Source: Chloroflexota bacterium
Lineage (GTDB): Bacteria > Chloroflexota > Dehalococcoidia > Lucifugimonadales > UBA3495
DNA: 64,000 nt
Direction of reading: 5' to 3'
NCBI GenBank assembly: GCA_009840165.1
Contig: VXOG01000034.1
Coordinates: 68,043 to 132,042 of the forward strand
A model generated the notes under the pieces. It made no database searches and had not been told where the DNA came from. It saw only the letters and a program-made list of their open reading frames with translations. The translations under genes were made by a program, and so were the position numbers. Below, piece after piece: positions 50,662 to 58,168 of the stretch. Position 1 is the first letter of the stretch. Each line of letters starts with the position of its first letter.

Positions 50662-50679
50662 TGGCCGGAGGATGCAACT

Positions 50680-50889
50680 ATGCTTGACGAAGTAGTTTTT
50701 GAAGTACACGAAGCCGAAGAAGGCGGCTACTACGCGGCAGCCATCGGCTACGACATAATCACCCAGGGCGATACGTGGGAAGAACTGAAGCTGATGGCGC
50801 AAGAGGCCGTACTGTGCCACTTTGAAGACGGCGAAGCGCCGGGGACTCTGCGGCTGCGGCTGGTGCGCGATGAGGTAGTCGCAGTGTGA
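50680..50889 (+). CDS. HicB-like antitoxin domain protein (orphan)
   Basis: A 69-residue protein (MLDEVVFEVHEAEEGGYYAA, IGYDIITQGDTWEELKLMAQEA) with the HicB partial RNase-H-like fold: beta, beta, helix. GAGG precedes the ATG. HicA is absent on either side, so it may be a lone regulator or half of a split system. The DNA-binding C-terminal domain of long HicB is also absent. Confidence 0.75.
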   Translation: MLDEVVFEVHEAEEGGYYAAAIGYDIITQGDTWEELKLMAQEAVLCHFEDGEAPGTLRLRLVRDEVVAV

Positions 50890-51008
50890 TGTTTGCCGAG
50901 AGATTTGTCTGGCGACACGTTAATTTGCAATCGAGGCACCCAAAGAAATAACACCCACACGGTGAATTTTTCTAATTCCAGACCAACTTCCTGGCTCTGG
51001 GTAAGGCC
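50890..51008. other. short intergenic, no feature
   Basis: 120 bases of AT-richer sequence downstream of the HicB-like gene, containing the end region of the convergent antitoxin-cyclase gene. No motif recognised. Confidence 0.4.
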
Positions 51009-52175
51009 TCAATCTGTGGGGAGCCGGCTGCGGAGCCGATTAGCATCAAGTGGACGCGGGCACTGTCCTGTCTCAAGGGGCACGAGAAAATCAAGTGCAC
51101 GTTGCGCGTCTGCACTGTAGGCCAGTTGTTCGTCATCGGCTGCTTCCAGTGCCTGTATATCCCATCTTTCGGCGAACGAACGACAAGTGTAGTTGTGATA
51201 GCGCGCAAGCCACACATATTTCGCCCGCACATTATGGTCAGATTTGTTAAGGCATAATCCGTTGAGCACCCTGTCTCTGTGGGCCGGCAAAAGTTCGCCG
51301 TGAATCGAGTAATCTGGGAAAATATCTAGCTCCGACCCGAGGTAGTCAACAAACAAACGTTCATCAGCTGGATCTTCAAGGAGTTGCTGGTAGTGCGGTG
51401 CCCAGGAAGAGTCACCGTAGTACGATAGATGTTGAGCTATCAAGGGCTCGACGGACGGCGCGATAGTCAACCTCGGAGGTCCGCCCGACTGATCGAGCGC
51501 AACAGCCTCCAGCAGTGCATCCCCATACGCGACGTCATCGTCTTGATAGTGTGCTCCATAGGATATCGCGCCCCTAAGAAAAAAGCCATCTAGCGCAAGG
51601 CTAGTTTGGACCTGTGCGAAGAGTGTGAGGATAGTGCCAAGTTCGCCTTCTCCGTCACTGCGGGGGTAGTCGCCTAACGGGTAAGCTACAACGATATTGT
51701 CGGTGAAAACTTTCATGTCGAACAGGGAAGTGCCCGGAGGGTAGCCGGGTTTAGCCTCTCGCACATGACCGTAAGCCTTGTCCAAGGCTCGCTTGATCCT
51801 CTGAAGGAAGCTATCTCCCGAGCCGGAACTGAAAGCGCGCCGCGTTTCCGCACGGAACCCAAGGATATCGGCATAGCAGACAATCGTTGGGCGAAGGCGC
51901 CTTGGAGTGGCTGGCAGCCGCTCCAAAATCCACGTGCGCGCCAAGGTTTCAGCATCTACGCCTTTAGCGTCCGCGTGCTGGTAGATTTGCGACAGGCTGT
52001 CTCCGTCCAGTGATACTAGGATAGACGAGGCCAAATTCGGACTGGCTTCCAGGTTTGCGGGTTCGAGATCATCCCAATAGTCGGCAAAGTCGTGAGTGTC
52101 CCAGAATTCGGCTATCTCTTCCCGTGTTGCGAATCTGGGTATAGGATCTTTGGCTGGACGTTGTTTCGCGCTCAT
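51009..52175 (-). CDS. CopG-type antitoxin fused to class III nucleotide-cyclase-like domain
   Basis: The 388-residue product has two parts. Residues 10-90 match CopG-type antitoxins that partner BrnT: IPRFATREEIAEFWDTHDF, ADYWDD, then a ribbon-helix-helix-like ILVSLDGDSLSQIYQHA and TLARTWILERL. Residues 95-240 fit a class III cyclase homology core. CYADILGF has Asp103 (metal), KVFTDN has Asp159 (metal), FLRGAISYGAHY matches the lriGIhxG step, and AYGDALLEAVAL follows. The remaining C-terminus is charged helical. The ATG overlaps the BrnT-like stop (ATGA), so toxin and antitoxin are made together. Whether the cyclase makes cyclic nucleotides is unknown; the fusion suggests that a nucleotide signal or nucleotide binding controls the antitoxin. 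Confidence 0.78.
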   Translation of the reverse strand: MSAKQRPAKDPIPRFATREEIAEFWDTHDFADYWDDLEPANLEASPNLASSILVSLDGDSLSQIYQHADAKGVDAETLARTWILERLPATPRRLRPTIVCYADILGFRAETRRAFSSGSGDSFLQRIKRALDKAYGHVREAKPGYPPGTSLFDMKVFTDNIVVAYPLGDYPRSDGEGELGTILTLFAQVQTSLALDGFFLRGAISYGAHYQDDDVAYGDALLEAVALDQSGGPPRLTIAPSVEPLIAQHLSYYGDSSWAPHYQQLLEDPADERLFVDYLGSELDIFPDYSIHGELLPAHRDRVLNGLCLNKSDHNVRAKYVWLARYHNYTCRSFAERWDIQALEAADDEQLAYSADAQRALDFLVPLETGQCPRPLDANRLRSRLPTD

Positions 52176-52444
52176 CCTATATGCTCCTGGTAGCGGCGGC
52201 GTTCTCGGCGGCTGGCTGGACGCGCCGTAACAACATAATAGGCTCCATCGCCTTCAGGTTCAACCACAACTGCCAGTATGCGGTTGTCGCTGGTTGAGCC
52301 GACGAGCAAAATCCGCCCGGCGTAGCTGTGGCGGGATATGAATGTTCCGGAACAGACCTCCTGCACCTCTCGCATGGTCACCTCGTGTCTGGCGATGTGG
52401 CCTACATTCCAGGGATCCCACAGCAGTCGGGTAATCGGCATCAT
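52172..52444 (-). CDS. BrnT-like toxin
   Basis: The 90-residue protein shows the BrnT family pattern: LLWDPWNVGHIARHEVTMREVQEV, then RILLVGSTSDNRILAVVV and the terminal YYVVTARPASRRERRRYQ. The family is RelE-fold mRNA interferases. Candidate catalytic residues (Lys/Arg and Glu on the strands) cannot be assigned. It overlaps the antitoxin-cyclase gene by 4 bases and precedes it, the usual toxin-first order of BrnT systems. Confidence 0.82.
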   Translation of the reverse strand: MMPITRLLWDPWNVGHIARHEVTMREVQEVCSGTFISRHSYAGRILLVGSTSDNRILAVVVEPEGDGAYYVVTARPASRRERRRYQEHIG

Positions 52445-52491
52445 AACGGCAAACTATTCCTGCGTGAATCGCGAAAGTCATTGCAGAAGTG

Positions 52492-52520
52492 AAGCTATCA
52501 CCGACCCTACACAGCGTCAA
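52492..52520 (-). promoter_or_regulatory. possible promoter of the BrnT-cyclase operon
   Basis: TTGACG (minus strand, complement of 52515-52520) and a weak TAGCTT (complement of 52492-52497) are 17 bases apart. The -10 match is poor, so confidence is low. Confidence 0.3.
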
Positions 52521-52668
52521 ACTCCGGCGCGTCCCCAATCCCAAAATCCGGTGAATCCTAATTCTGACGATGTGACACCCGCCCCGTTGACCCCAAGAGA
52601 ACTCCGGTTCTATCATAGTCCTATCACGTGAATGACCCGCTGGTCCCGCAATCCCAATCCCATATCCC

Positions 52669-52916
52669 GCCTGCCAGAGGTGCACCCAACCATTCGGTCG
52701 TAACGGCCAGTCAGTAAAAATCGCAAATGCTCGGCAAGACCACGTCCGGCCAATGCTTACCCGGCGGGGTCCCAACGCGCGCCGCAGTGTCCGGACTGCG
52801 GGCGGCCTGCGTCCTCGGATGCAGTCCCGAAACCTAACGCGGATAAACCCTTGCGTAAAACCCCCGGCCGTGGGCTGACAACGACCGACCATCGGAAACC
52901 CTCACCTCTGGCAGGC
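52669..52916. repeat. 248-bp element with 14-bp perfect terminal inverted repeats
   Basis: GCCTGCCAGAGGTG (52669-52682) is exactly mirrored by CACCTCTGGCAGGC (52903-52916), with imperfect pairing extending inward (GGTCG and CGACC near each end). Internal hairpins such as CGCAGT/ACTGCG occur. No protein and no target duplication are visible. A non-autonomous (MITE-like) element or a structured RNA is possible. Confidence 0.6.
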
Positions 52917-53142
52917 TGAAAGTGCGCCTTTGGCGTGCAACCCACCAACCAACCAAACCAAAGGAGGCCAACCCAAAATCCTTAAAATCCCCTAATAACA
53001 GCCTGCCCCGTGCTAGACACAGGGTCACCCCGTACTTGATACGGGGCCCAAAAATCCTGCTTCTGACAATCTCCCACGCCGTAAAATCGTGCTGGTGCTA
53101 TGATTGACAAAGACAGCCGGCCATCCGGAGCGGAGGCGAGCA
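52917..53142. repeat. intergenic with one more dispersed palindrome and AATCC-type repeats
   Basis: CAAAATCCTTAAAATCC and CAAAAATCCTGC (52974-52990, 53049-53060) flank a palindrome GTCACCCCGTA...TACGGGGCCC (53024-53050), a further family. No gene seen apart from the promoter at 53096. Confidence 0.6.
53096..53104 (+). promoter_or_regulatory. extended -10 (TGCTATGAT) of the antitoxin/VapC operon
   Basis: TGC-TATGAT ends 38 bases before ATG 53143, giving a leader of about 30 bases. Confidence 0.5.
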
Positions 53143-53406
53143 ATGACTAAAACCATCAAAGCTAAATACGCCAACGGGGTAATCACCCCACTGGAACCCC
53201 TTGACCTGCCGGACGACACGGTGGTGGTGCTGAGGGTCGAGGAACTTGAATCCTCAGGTCAACCAGGAGGCAGAGCGGAAGAAACTCCGCAGGAGAGGGC
53301 AGAACGCATGCGTCGGGCTGTAGCAAAGGGCCTACAGTGCAATCATCCTACCGCTGACATTGACCAGATGCTGCAAGAGATCGCAGACGGGTATAGGATG
53401 CGATGA
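53143..53406 (+). CDS. AF2212-like (DUF104) antitoxin
   Basis: The 87-residue protein starts MTKTIKAKYANGVITPLEPL, the DUF104/AF2212-like pattern (KAxYxNGVxxPLExL). GGAGG precedes ATG 53143. The second half is a helical region with Glu and Arg that probably wraps the toxin. Its stop overlaps the VapC start by ATGA. Confidence 0.85.
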   Translation: MTKTIKAKYANGVITPLEPLDLPDDTVVVLRVEELESSGQPGGRAEETPQERAERMRRAVAKGLQCNHPTADIDQMLQEIADGYRMR

Positions 53407-53798
53407 TTTTCGTCGATTCCAACGTGCCAATGTACATCGTGGGCACGCCTCATCCCAATCAGGATCGCGCAGCCGCTCTTGTCGACGAGATCATAGACAG
53501 TGGCGAGGCCCTGATTACCAGCGTTGAGGTATATCAGGAAATACTGCACCGCTACACGTCAATACGGCGTCCCCAGTCCATTAACGATGCTTTTAACGTA
53601 ATAGACGGCTTGGTGGGCGCGGTCTTATCTTACAAGATGACGGAAATACGCGCGGCCCGGGCGTTGCTGGCCACGGTCCCCGGCCTCTCCGCGCGCGACG
53701 CTCTGCACGTAGCGGTTATGCGCACCGTGGATTGCAGCCGAGTTTTCAGCTTTGACGCCGGTTTCGACAGCTGTCCCGGTATAGAGCGCATTAGTTGA
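53403..53798 (+). CDS. vapC: VapC-type PIN-domain toxin
   Basis: The 131-residue PIN protein has the acids expected for an RNase: FVDSN (Asp5), EVYQEIL (Glu about 43), LSARDALHVAVM (Asp about 98) and FSFDAGFD (Asp about 116). It would cleave initiator tRNA or rRNA in other systems; the target here is unknown. Coupled to the antitoxin upstream. Confidence 0.9.
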   Translation: MIFVDSNVPMYIVGTPHPNQDRAAALVDEIIDSGEALITSVEVYQEILHRYTSIRRPQSINDAFNVIDGLVGAVLSYKMTEIRAARALLATVPGLSARDALHVAVMRTVDCSRVFSFDAGFDSCPGIERIS

Positions 53799-53904
53799 GA
53801 CCAGCGGTTACGAGGCAAACTTGCCCTCCGCTACCGCCGGTAGTATTCTGCGATGCACGCTCCGCCCGGGCGGATGCGACCGACCCCAGGAGCTTTGATC
53901 CACG

Positions 53905-55404
53905 ATGACTACCACCTCCGACGTCAAGACTCACCTCAATTTCATCAACGGCGAATGGACGCCCTCCGATTCCGGGCGCACCTACTCCGTGTACAACCCC
54001 GCTCATAAGGACCGCCTCCTTGGACACTTCCAGCTGTCCAACCCCGAGGACACCCTCCGCGCTGTGGCCTCCGCGTCCGATGCGGCCGAGGCCTGGGCCG
54101 ACACGCCCGCCCCGGTGCGCGCCCAGGTGCTATTCAAGGCCCTGGAGATCATGGAACGCCGCGGCGAGGAAATCGCACGCACCATCACCGAAGAGGAGGG
54201 CAAGCCCCTGCCCGACGCTCGCGGCGAGGTCAAGCGCGCCATGAACATCATGGAGTACGCCGCCGGCGAGGGTCGCCGCATGTTCGGCTACACCACGCCG
54301 TCGGAGTTGCCCAACACCGTCGCCTACACCGTGCGCCGGCCCCTGGGCGTGGTCGGCATCATCACGCCGTGGAATTTCCCCATCGCCATCCCCGCGTGGA
54401 AGATGGCGCCCGCCCTGATCTGCGGCAACGCCATCGTGTTCAAGCCGGCGTCCAGCACGCCCCTGTGCGCAGTGAAACTCACCGAGGTCTTTGAAGAAGC
54501 CGGCGTACCGCCGGGCGTTTTCAACCTGATCACCGGTCCGGGCGGCAGCGTCGGCAACGCGCTGGTGGAATCGCCGGACGTGGCCGGCATCTCCTTCACC
54601 GGCAGCACCGAAATCGGCACCGACCTGTACACCCGCGGCGCCTCTCTGCTGAAGAAAGTGCAGGCCGAAATGGGCGGCAAGAACGCCGTCATCCTGCTGG
54701 CCGACGCCGACCTGGACAAGGCCCTCGGCGGCATCGTGCAGGGCGCGTTCGGCTCCACCGGCCAGCGCTGCACCGCCACCAGCCGCGTCATCGTCGAGGA
54801 CGGTGTGTACGACGAGTTCATGGCGCAGCTGATCGAGCGCACGTCGCAACTCACCATCGGCGACGGCATGGAGGACGGCATCGACGTCAGCCCGTTGTCC
54901 AGCGAGTCCCAGCAGCGCACCGTTTCCGAGTACATCACAGCCGGCAAGGAGGAAGGGGCGACGCTGGCCTTCGGCGGCGGTACTCCCACCGGCGGCATCT
55001 ACGATGAAGGCTGGTACGTGGAACCCACTATCTTCACCGACGTGTCGCCTGACATGCGCATCGCCCGCGAGGAGATTTTCGGGCCGGTGCTGACGGTGTT
55101 CCGGGCGCGCGACCTGGAGCACGCCGTGGCAATCTCCAACAGCGTCAAGTTCGGCCTTTCGTCGTCCGTGTACACCCGGGACATTCCGCGAGCCTTCCGC
55201 TACATCAACACCGTGGATGCCGGCATGGTCCACGTCAACGCGCCCACCCTGGGCGGCGAGGTTCACCTGCCCTTCGGCGGCCTGAAAGCATCCGGCGTCG
55301 GCCAGCGCGAGCAGGGCGTCGAGGCCGTGGACTTCTTCAGCGAAGTCATCACCGTCTATATCGACTACGCCGACGAGGCCCGCGCGCAGGCCCGTTTCAT
55401 CTAG
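53905..55404 (+). CDS. NAD(P)-dependent aldehyde dehydrogenase
   Basis: The 499-residue enzyme has GVVGIITPWNFPIAIPAWK, VFKPASSTPL, FTGSTEIGTDL, the Glu in QAEMGGKNAVIL, the nucleophile Cys in STGQRCTATSR and the FGPVLTVFRA loop. It resembles alpha-ketoglutaric semialdehyde and succinate semialdehyde-type members more than betaine aldehyde types, but the substrate is not certain. AGGAG lies about 12 bases before ATG 53905. Monocistronic. Confidence 0.93.
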   Translation: MTTTSDVKTHLNFINGEWTPSDSGRTYSVYNPAHKDRLLGHFQLSNPEDTLRAVASASDAAEAWADTPAPVRAQVLFKALEIMERRGEEIARTITEEEGKPLPDARGEVKRAMNIMEYAAGEGRRMFGYTTPSELPNTVAYTVRRPLGVVGIITPWNFPIAIPAWKMAPALICGNAIVFKPASSTPLCAVKLTEVFEEAGVPPGVFNLITGPGGSVGNALVESPDVAGISFTGSTEIGTDLYTRGASLLKKVQAEMGGKNAVILLADADLDKALGGIVQGAFGSTGQRCTATSRVIVEDGVYDEFMAQLIERTSQLTIGDGMEDGIDVSPLSSESQQRTVSEYITAGKEEGATLAFGGGTPTGGIYDEGWYVEPTIFTDVSPDMRIAREEIFGPVLTVFRARDLEHAVAISNSVKFGLSSSVYTRDIPRAFRYINTVDAGMVHVNAPTLGGEVHLPFGGLKASGVGQREQGVEAVDFFSEVITVYIDYADEARAQARFI

Positions 55405-55405
55405 G

Positions 55406-55637
55406 CTCCCTCTCCCTTGATGGGCGGAACGTCCGCCTCAGGCGGGAGAGGGCTGTGGTGAGGGTGAAAACCTCTGTCTCGTCACGGGAGAGGGTGCCAG
55501 TAAAACCACCCTCCTGTCATTCCCACCATTCTCCCGTCATCCCGGCCTCTTACCTCGTCATTCCGGCCTTGAGCCGGAATCCAAGCTCCTTGAAAACTAA
55601 CACCGGCCCACTGGATTACCGCCTTCGCGGGAATGAC
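55406..55637. repeat. cluster of dispersed palindromes (at least three families)
   Basis: 55406-55466 is a CCTCTCCC/GGGAGAGG copy with an inserted loop. 55557-55585 is a TTCCGGCC/GGCCGGAA-type copy. 55611-55637 is an inverted TTCCCGC-type copy. These occupy the whole gap before the protease gene. Confidence 0.75.
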
Positions 55638-55670
55638 GGCGAAACGTCAACACGTTCTGTACCGCTGCCC

Positions 55671-56438
55671 ATGCCGGTATTGGCATGGGCGTTTACCCTC
55701 ATCCTGCTGCTAACTGCGGCCTGCGTCCCCACCGAGCGAAACGTTGACGCGCGCATCAACCGGGCAGTGGCCACCGCCGTGGCGTCCTCTGCCGCGCCCG
55801 ACCTGAATCGCCTGTACCGGGAAAACCGCGCCTCCGTGTTCTACATCGACCCCACCGACGGACAGCACGGCACCGGCTGGCTGCTGGAACCCGGCGTCAT
55901 CGTCACGGTGGCCCACGTGGTATCGGGACGCGATCAGGTAATAGTCCGGCAGGCAACAGCGCCAACGTTCGTTGCGTCAGTGGCCGGGCTGGACGAGCGG
56001 CGCGACGTCGCCCTGCTCCGCTACGAGATCGAAACCGCTGAGTTGGAGCCCGACGCCAAACCGTTGCCGCTAGGCGACGCCGGCAGCGATGACATTGCCG
56101 GAACGCTGCTGGCGTTGGGCTATTCCAGCAGCGGCGTCAAGCGCGAGGGTACGGTGGGGTCGCCCAAGGCCAACGCCGGCATCCTCTCCCAGATTACCAA
56201 CTTCGGCCCAGACAGCTACGGCCGCAACCTGGAGATGGACGCGGCCATCGACCCGGGCGACAGCGGCGGCCCCGTCCTCAACGCCAACGGCGAGGTAATC
56301 GGCATGATCCGCGCCGCAGCGCGCCGTTCCGAGGCCGGCGAAACCGTGGTCGGCACCTTCTACGCCGTCCACGCCGACGAAATCCGCGCCGCCCTAACGG
56401 AAATCAGAAATCCCGAAAGTCCGGATCCTCAGCAATAA
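55671..56438 (+). CDS. trypsin-like serine protease lipoprotein
   Basis: A signal peptide (MPVLAWAFTLILLLTAAC) ends in a lipobox, so it is exported and lipid-anchored. The S1 chymotrypsin-like fold has all three residues: His in VTVAHVVSG, Asp in RRDVALLRYE and Ser in DPGDSGGPVLN. Length 255. I reject earlier in-frame codons because they read through repeat elements. HtrA-like PDZ domains are absent. It overlaps the convergent Fic gene by 35 bases. Confidence 0.85.
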   Translation: MPVLAWAFTLILLLTAACVPTERNVDARINRAVATAVASSAAPDLNRLYRENRASVFYIDPTDGQHGTGWLLEPGVIVTVAHVVSGRDQVIVRQATAPTFVASVAGLDERRDVALLRYEIETAELEPDAKPLPLGDAGSDDIAGTLLALGYSSSGVKREGTVGSPKANAGILSQITNFGPDSYGRNLEMDAAIDPGDSGGPVLNANGEVIGMIRAAARRSEAGETVVGTFYAVHADEIRAALTEIRNPESPDPQQ

Positions 56439-57579
56439 CGTCCAGAATTTCCTTACTCAGATATACGCGAGGGTGTGCGCCCGTCCCATACCGGCGCAGG
56501 ATACCTGCTTTTTCCAACCTCCTGATGTATCCTTGCGCCGTTTGGTTGGAAACATCCAGCATAAGTTGTATGGCTGGAGCTGAAGTAAGCGGAAAATCGA
56601 ATAAATCATCGATAATCCGTAACAGTGCGCCCGCCATTTGTTGGGTTTGCACTCTGGCAAGGTAACTGTCACGCAGAGCCAGTAATCTTTCCACCCTGCC
56701 TAACGCGTCAGTAGCAACCCTAGCGACGGCGGTCAGGAAGAACTGTACCCATTGGTTCCATTCGCCGTTAAGACTGATCCCCAGTAACAAGTCCATGTAC
56801 TCTTGGCGATACGCGGCAAGATAGTTGCTGAGATACAGCAATGGATGCGTCAAATAACCCCGTTCGCACAACAGCAAAGTCATAAGTAAACGTCCCATAC
56901 GCCCGTTGCCGTCTTCAAACGGGTGGATGGCCTCGAATTGATAATGGACCAATGCCAATTGCACCAAAAGCGGTATTCCAGGGTCGGAGTGCAGAAACCC
57001 TTCCAATTCATTGAGAGCAGCCATCATCTCATCTGGTGGCGGAGGCACGTAGCGGGCGTGCTCGATCCCAACAGATTCGCTGCCGATGATGACTTGCCGC
57101 GTGCGGAACTTACCCGGACGGCGGTCGCCGCCTCTGACGCCCGTCATCAGCTCCCGATGGACTTCGCAAATTAGTCGCCGGCTGACTGGCAAATCCTTTA
57201 GTCGTTGCAAGCCGAATTGCAAGGCTTTTACGTGGTTATCGACTTCCCGTGCGTCATCTGTATCCCTGGCTACGCCGTCCAATCGAAATTGGTACACTTC
57301 TGCAATTGATGAGGTTGTGCCTTCAATGCTGCTTGACGCTACCGCTTCACGTACTGCCATTGGTTGGCTCAGCAAAGATGGGTTGGGCAAGCTGGCGGAG
57401 CGCCCGGCTAGACGACTCAAGGCCTGGTCCGCTTGGGACAATAGCCTTACCATATCGTCATTCCAGACGATGGCAGGCAATAAAGGGTCGGGCACAAAAG
57501 CCGGCCAGTACTTGCCGTCGAAGGTAGCCGCTGGCACTAATCGCCCTGGGCTATCGTCGGTGAAATCCTCTGCTCGCAT
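56404..57579 (-). CDS. Fic-domain AMPylating protein with winged-helix C-terminus
   Basis: The 391-residue protein has an N-terminal inhibitory motif SSSIEGT (class II Fic: SxxxEG), the catalytic loop HPFEDGNGRMGR near residue 220, and a C-terminal winged helix (SAPAIQLMLDVSNQTAQGYI). Fic proteins transfer AMP from ATP to target hydroxyls. The inhibitory Glu can restrain activity. The promoter region carries a 13-bp palindrome (57647-57681) suited to autorepression by the winged helix. Confidence 0.9.
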   Translation of the reverse strand: MRAEDFTDDSPGRLVPAATFDGKYWPAFVPDPLLPAIVWNDDMVRLLSQADQALSRLAGRSASLPNPSLLSQPMAVREAVASSSIEGTTSSIAEVYQFRLDGVARDTDDAREVDNHVKALQFGLQRLKDLPVSRRLICEVHRELMTGVRGGDRRPGKFRTRQVIIGSESVGIEHARYVPPPPDEMMAALNELEGFLHSDPGIPLLVQLALVHYQFEAIHPFEDGNGRMGRLLMTLLLCERGYLTHPLLYLSNYLAAYRQEYMDLLLGISLNGEWNQWVQFFLTAVARVATDALGRVERLLALRDSYLARVQTQQMAGALLRIIDDLFDFPLTSAPAIQLMLDVSNQTAQGYIRRLEKAGILRRYGTGAHPRVYLSKEILDVIAEDPDFRDF

Positions 57580-57607
57580 TGCACCCTGCCGCTTTCCAAT
57601 GTAAGAG

Positions 57608-57681
57608 ATTCTACATACAGCCGACAGAAATGTAAATGAACGCGCTGTTCCTTACATTTGCAAACAGGAAATGTAAGGAAC
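57608..57681 (-). promoter_or_regulatory. fic promoter with operator-like palindrome
   Basis: Minus strand: -35 TTACAT (complement 57630-57635), 16 bases, -10 TAGAAT (complement 57608-57613). A perfect inverted repeat GTTCCTTACATTT (57647-57659) and AAATGTAAGGAAC (57669-57681) lies just upstream, and a third half-site (57628-57641) covers the -35. This is the layout of an autorepressor operator. Confidence 0.6.
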
Positions 57682-57749
57682 CTTGCATTGCCTCTCGGCT
57701 AGTGCAACCTTTGGCCCCAAACCTTGCATTACGCGCCGCACTGAACGCT

Positions 57750-58145
57750 CTACAACCGCCGTCGTCCCGCAAACCCCGTATCCGTCGGATGCCACCAATC
57801 GATGGACGGCTCCCCGCGCTGCCAGCATAAATGGACGATTTTGCCCTCGCGGTTGGACGGGAAGTCCACCAAACCGCGCCCGATGTCCCGCACCAGGATG
57901 CCCCGATCCGTGATCTCTTTCACCGCGTCCTGCAACCGGTGCGTCAGTCGGGTGACCACATTCTCGGCAGCGGCTATCTCCTCCTCGCTGCTGGAGTGAC
58001 CGTTGCTGCGCCGCCGGCGGAGGAGGCCAAGCAGGTTTTCCTGCTCATCGACCAGCTCCGTGCGCAACGGCTGCATGGCCGCGAACCGTTCCTCCAGCCA
58101 CGGTACCAGGTCGTTGGCCTCTTCGTAGGTGAACAACCGCTCCAT
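57750..58145 (-). CDS. DUF2203 domain protein
   Basis: The 131-residue protein begins MERLFTYEEANDLVPWLEERF, the DUF2203 start, with the GKIVHLCWQRGEPSIDWWH end. The family is common in Chloroflexota and deltaproteobacteria, with no known role. ATG 58145 is chosen over 58148 because GAGG spacing is better. It is divergent from trmI and shares the intergenic TATA region. Confidence 0.85.
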   Translation of the reverse strand: MERLFTYEEANDLVPWLEERFAAMQPLRTELVDEQENLLGLLRRRRSNGHSSSEEEIAAAENVVTRLTHRLQDAVKEITDRGILVRDIGRGLVDFPSNREGKIVHLCWQRGEPSIDWWHPTDTGFAGRRRL

Positions 58146-58156
58146 CATAGCCTCTG

Positions 58157-58162
58157 TATAAT
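58157..58162 (+). promoter_or_regulatory. -10 box TATAAT of trmI, leaderless
   Basis: TATAAT lies 6 bases before ATG 58169, so the transcript would begin at the start codon. The local TGTATAATACA is nearly palindromic and could serve both strands. Confidence 0.55.
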
Positions 58163-58168
58163 ACAGCA

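Noticed and set aside
52260-52892. Minus-strand frame through the inverted-repeat element
   Set aside because: Covers the BrnT-like gene and element; composition is not protein-like.
52445-53142. RNase P, SRP or tmRNA in the 700-base gap
   Set aside because: None of the conserved cores of these RNAs is recognisable.
3181-55637. CRISPR array or IS ends as explanation for the many palindromes
   Set aside because: No regular spacer spacing, no cas genes, and copies are scattered singly.
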